From: Acidobacteriota bacterium
GTDB taxonomy: Bacteria; Acidobacteriota; Terriglobia; Bryobacterales; Bryobacteraceae
Direction: 5' to 3'
Assembly: GCA_016213775.1 (NCBI GenBank)
Contig: JACQZR010000206.1
Coordinates: forward strand, 1 to 39,389
DNA length: 39,389 nt
Position numbers and translations under genes: made by a program
Notes under the pieces: generated by a model
What the model was told of the DNA's origin: nothing
Database searches by the model: none
The model's input: the letters and a program-made list of their open reading frames with translations, nothing else
Part shown: one piece after another, positions 33,871-39,389 of the stretch
Numbering within the stretch: position 1 is the stretch's first letter
How the letters are laid out: each line of letters starts with the position of its first letter

Positions 33871-35121
33871 TTGAAAGCACTGGTCATCGGCTCGGGCGGC
33901 CGCGAGCACGCCATCGCCTGGCGCCTCGCCCTGGAACCCGGAGTCGAAGTCTTCTCCACACCCGGCAATCCCGGCATCGCTCGCGTCGCAACCTGCATCC
34001 CCTCTGATCCCACTCCCGCCGGCTACCTTGCCGCCGCCCGGTCAGTCAACGCAGACCTCACCATCGTCGGGCCCGAAGCCCCCCTCGTTGCAGGAGTTGC
34101 CGATGCGTTCCTCGCCGCGGACCTCAAGATTCTCGGCCCCTCACAAGCCGCCGCTCAACTCGAAGCCAGCAAAGTCTTCTCCAAGAAGGTAATGGTAGAA
34201 GCCGGAATCCCCACCGCCGCCTACCGCATCGCAAACACCATCGAAGAAGCCCGCGCCGCCTTCCACGAATTCCACTTCCCCGTAGTCCTCAAAGCGGACG
34301 GCCTCGCCGCGGGAAAAGGCGTCATCATCGCCAACAACGCCGCCGAAGCCGAGGACGCCCTCGCCGCAATTCACTCCGCACTTGGCCCTCGCATCGTCAT
34401 AGAAGAGTTCCTCACCGGCGAAGAAGCAAGTTTCATCGCTCTCTGCGACGGCGCCTCCGCCATCCCACTCGACGCCTCGCAGGATCACAAGACCATTTAC
34501 GACGACGACAGGGGCCCCAACACAGGAGGCATGGGCTCTTACTCCGATGGTCGCGTTCTTACCCCTGCGCAAATGCAGCACGCAATGGTCGCCGTCATCC
34601 AACCTACGCTTGACTACATGCGCGCCGCCGGCACACCCTTCGTCGGCTTCCTCTACGCCGGCCTTATGATCACTCCTGCTGCCATCAAGGTTCTCGAATT
34701 CAACGTCCGCCTCGGCGACCCCGAAACCCAAACCCTCCTGCATCGCATCCAGGACGGTTTCGCTGACGCCCTCCTCCGCGCCGCCAACCACAACGTCGCG
34801 GGCGCCGAACTTACCTGGAAATCGCACCCTTCCGTTTGCGTAGTCATGGCCGCGCACGGCTATCCTGGTAAGCCCCGCACCGGCGACGCCATCCATGGTC
34901 TCGCACAAGCGGAAGCCACAGGCGCAACGGTGTTCCAGGCAGGTACCCGAGCCGCCGGTCACGCCATCGCCACCAGTGGAGGCCGCGTCCTCGGAGTCAC
35001 CTCCTCCGGAGATTCTCTCCACTCCGCAATCGCCAACACCTACCGCGCCGTCGAACAAATTTCCTTCGATGGAATGCAATACCGCAAAGACATCGGACGC
35101 AAAGGACTAAAGCGCTGGTAG
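33871..35121 (+). CDS. purD: Phosphoribosylamine-glycine ligase
   Basis: A 416-residue GAR synthetase, normal length, catalysing the ATP-dependent joining of glycine to 5-phosphoribosylamine in purine synthesis. It opens KALVIGSGGREHAIAW, then has VGPEAPLVAGVADAF and the ATP-grasp motifs VVLKADGLAAGKGVIIA, IVIEEFLTGEEASFIAL and DDRGPNTGGMGSYS, and VLEFNVRLGDPETQ with the metal-binding Glu and Asn. TTG 33871 is chosen because it begins the conserved strand and has AAAGG upstream; the long upstream frame runs through a repeat. Cytosolic. Confidence 0.95.
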   Translation: MKALVIGSGGREHAIAWRLALEPGVEVFSTPGNPGIARVATCIPSDPTPAGYLAAARSVNADLTIVGPEAPLVAGVADAFLAADLKILGPSQAAAQLEASKVFSKKVMVEAGIPTAAYRIANTIEEARAAFHEFHFPVVLKADGLAAGKGVIIANNAAEAEDALAAIHSALGPRIVIEEFLTGEEASFIALCDGASAIPLDASQDHKTIYDDDRGPNTGGMGSYSDGRVLTPAQMQHAMVAVIQPTLDYMRAAGTPFVGFLYAGLMITPAAIKVLEFNVRLGDPETQTLLHRIQDGFADALLRAANHNVAGAELTWKSHPSVCVVMAAHGYPGKPRTGDAIHGLAQAEATGATVFQAGTRAAGHAIATSGGRVLGVTSSGDSLHSAIANTYRAVEQISFDGMQYRKDIGRKGLKRW

Positions 35122-35136
35122 AATGTCATTGGTAGC

Positions 35137-35213
35137 GGGGACGTAGCTCAGATGGATAGAGCGGTCGCCTCCTAAGCGACAGGTCGGCAGTTCGAATCTG
35201 CCCGTCCCTACCA
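35137..35213 (+). tRNA. tRNA-Arg (anticodon CCT)
   Basis: A 77-nt cloverleaf with encoded CCA: acceptor GGGGACG with CGTCCCT (terminal G-U), D-arm TAGCTCAGATGG, anticodon stem GTCGC/GCGAC around CTCCTAA (anticodon CCT, reading AGG), T-arm GGCAG-TTCGAAT-CTGCC, discriminator A. It starts 15 nt after purD. Confidence 0.95.
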
Positions 35214-35255
35214 CGAATCTAACTTGGCGGCACGCTCAGGCGGGAAAGGACAATC

Positions 35256-35831
35256 GTGGCTAGCGCAGATCCCAAGCACGCCGTCACGCAGTTGCTCTCC
35301 GATTTGCAGAACGGCAAACGCGGCGCCGCCGACGAGCTCCTACCGCTCGTCTACAACGAACTCCGCCGCATCGCTGCTTCCTACATGCGCCGCGAGCGCG
35401 CCGATCACACCCTCCAGGCGACAGCCCTCGTCCACGAAGCCTATCTCCAGTTAGTCGACCAGACCCGCATCGATTGGAAGAACCGCGCCCATTTCTTTGG
35501 AGTCGCCGCGCAGCTAATGCGCCGCATACTCGTCGAACACGCCCGCTCCCACCACGCACAAAAGCGCGGAGGCGACGCCAGCAAGATCGCCCTCGACGAT
35601 ATCATCAATTACTTCCCTCAGAAAGAGGTTACTTTGGTCGCCCTCGACGATGCTCTCAAAGAGCTCGAGCGTCTCGACGCCCGCCAAAGCCGCATCGTCG
35701 AGCTCCGCTTTTTCGGCGGCCTCACTACTGAGGAGGTAGCCGAGGTCATCGGCATCTCCACCGCCACGGTGGAACGCGAATGGCGCGCCGCCCGCGCTTT
35801 TCTCCATTCGCAATTAGCTGAAGTTCGTTGA
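35256..35831 (+). CDS. ECF-type RNA polymerase sigma factor
   Basis: A 191-residue sigma-70 protein of the ECF-like group typical of Acidobacteria and Planctomycetes. Region 2 contains LLPLVYNELRRIAASYMRRE, TLQATALVHEAYLQL and FFGVAAQLMRRILVEHAR, which bind core enzyme and -10 DNA. Region 4 has LDARQSRIVELRFFGGLTTE, then EVAEVIGISTATVEREWRAA, the helix-turn-helix for -35 contact. It starts at GTG 35256 with AAAGGA upstream. No anti-sigma gene is adjacent, but a Ser/Thr kinase-TPR receptor gene follows downstream, a recurrent pairing in this phylum. Confidence 0.93.
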   Translation: MASADPKHAVTQLLSDLQNGKRGAADELLPLVYNELRRIAASYMRRERADHTLQATALVHEAYLQLVDQTRIDWKNRAHFFGVAAQLMRRILVEHARSHHAQKRGGDASKIALDDIINYFPQKEVTLVALDDALKELERLDARQSRIVELRFFGGLTTEEVAEVIGISTATVEREWRAARAFLHSQLAEVR

Positions 35832-36187
35832 TACGTTTCCTTCCCTTTTCTCGCCTTAATAGGTGAAGGCAGTTGCGAACGCAACAAGAGAAGCATAGGC
35901 AGCACGGTCCCGCGCGTAAGCGGAATAGTAACCACGAAGGCTAAGCCGGCACTCCGTACAGCAACACCAACTGCCTAGTACTACTGTGTCACAACCTCTC
36001 GCTGGAGTTTGGACATTCAGCCGTCTTGTGGGGCGGCCAATCCTGGCCGCGGCTGGCCTTTCCAGGCCAGCCATTTCGTACCCCAGTCGATGCCAAATCG
36101 AACATTCTTCCCCAGACCCCTCCGTGTGAAACCGCTACGCCTCCACAATTCACGCATACTATAAAGGATGCGGGGCCTCACCATCGG
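35832..36187. other. Gap between sigma factor and kinase genes
   Basis: No gene is seen in these 356 nt. They hold copy 3 of the twin-hairpin repeat (36030-36072) and, near 36157-36165, a TACTATAAA sequence that could serve as a -10 element for the kinase gene. No clear -35 accompanies it. Confidence 0.5.
36030..36072. repeat. Dispersed twin-hairpin repeat, copy 3
   Basis: Identical over 43 bp to copy 1 at 98-140, 36 kb away, with both hairpins perfect. It shares the preceding TCTTGTGGGG with copy 2, so the true unit may extend about 6 nt further upstream. It lies between the ECF sigma gene and the kinase gene. Confidence 0.88.
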
Positions 36188-39085
<2,898 letters not shown>

Positions 39086-39221
39086 CCTCCGAAATACCGG
39101 TCACAACCAATATCTGTCTTTACTATCAATCACTTCACTCATTCCTGTTTGGAACGCGCTGATACAATGGATGTAGGTTCTTTGACATCTTCATACCGCC
39201 GTACCTCGCAAATACAGCACC

Positions 39222-39256
39222 CCGGAGCGGCGATGCCAATGTTGCTCCCGCTCCGG
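39222..39256. repeat. Inverted repeat (9-bp arms)
   Basis: CCGGAGCGG (39222-39230) and CCGCTCCGG (39248-39256) are perfect arms around a 17-nt loop. It lies just beyond the 3' end of the group II intron, in its 3' exon, and could be a terminator stem or part of the intron's insertion context. Confidence 0.5.
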
Positions 39257-39295
39257 TCGGCGCGGCTGTTCGAAGCCTGCACTTTCTGCGTCTTG

Positions 39296-39389
39296 ATCGG
39301 GTCGAGTGACGGGGTTTGTGCCCCGTCACCCTCCCACACCACCGGACGTGCGGTTTTCCGCATCCGGCGGTTGAACGCAGCGGTTTATC
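39296..39389 (-). mobile_element. 3' end of a group II intron (domains V and VI), truncated by the window edge
   Basis: On the minus strand, 39371-39338 folds into a 34-nt domain V: ACCGCCGGA/TCCGGTGGT lower stem, a two-nt CG bulge, and TGCGG-AAAA-CCGCA on top, with the CGC catalytic triad typical of bacterial class C introns. It is followed by GTGTGGGAGGG, then a TGACGGGG-CACAAA-CCCCGTCA stem and CTCGACCCGAT, which is domain VI and the 3' boundary near 39296. The intron body and any reverse transcriptase gene must lie to the right of 39389. The segment 39086-39295 before it holds no recognised gene. Confidence 0.75.

Noticed and set aside
39139-39363. Minus-strand 74-codon frame at the right edge
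   Set aside because: It runs through group II intron domains V and VI, which are non-coding RNA structure.

Overview
The window reads like the chromosome of a high-GC Gram-negative bacterium of the phylum Acidobacteriota, probably near Solibacter/Bryobacter. This is inference from gene content; no rRNA is present. The signs are a 1120-residue TonB-dependent receptor with an N-terminal carboxypeptidase-regulatory-like domain, many secreted or Tat-type oxidoreductases and hydrolases with heterotrophic catabolic flavour, an ECF sigma factor next to a Ser/Thr kinase-TPR receptor, and strong preference for C-ending codons in most genes.

Layout. 1-300: array of short perfect hairpins, one copy of a dispersed twin-hairpin repeat and a possible 46-residue ORF. 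292-1361 (minus): heme-copper oxidase subunit III, subunit IV and a CxxC mini-protein. 1456-6064: the TonB-dependent receptor, a DUF433/DUF5615 toxin-antitoxin pair bounded by a duplicated scrap of the receptor gene, and a second TA-like pair (nucleotidyltransferase plus small partner) on the other strand. 6118-10630: secreted catabolic proteins (unknown conserved family, FAD oxidoreductase, neutral ceramidase-like). 10629-16834: NUDIX-methyltransferase fusion, a secreted duplicated beta protein, small hypothetical, alpha/beta hydrolase, YfcE-type phosphoesterase, receiver-DUF3052 fusion and an enolase-superfamily sugar acid dehydratase. 17011-20348: an accessory-looking pair, a large 2-oxoglutarate/Fe(II) oxygenase and a frameshifted unknown gene, with codon use unlike the neighbours. 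20421-22663: Gfo/Idh/MocA oxidoreductase and PmoA-like (DUF6807) protein. 22836-25931: trmFO, xer recombinase, Skp/OmpH-like chaperone, groES. 26132-29440: secreted hypothetical, sulfatase, serine hydrolase.

29507-35213 is a housekeeping block: tRNA(CAT), parB-parA with two parS sites, mnmG, purD and tRNA-Arg(CCT). The mnmG-parA-parB order and the parS pair suggest proximity to the replication origin, although no origin was recognised here and the usual rsmG between mnmG and parA is absent. 35256-39085 carries the ECF sigma factor and the Ser/Thr kinase. The right edge (about 39296-39389, minus) holds domains V and VI of a group II intron whose body lies outside the window.

Dispersed repeats punctuate the intergenic spaces: a 43-bp twin hairpin (three copies) and a roughly 148-bp element (two full copies and a fragment). 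No CRISPR array, rRNA or intact insertion sequence was seen.
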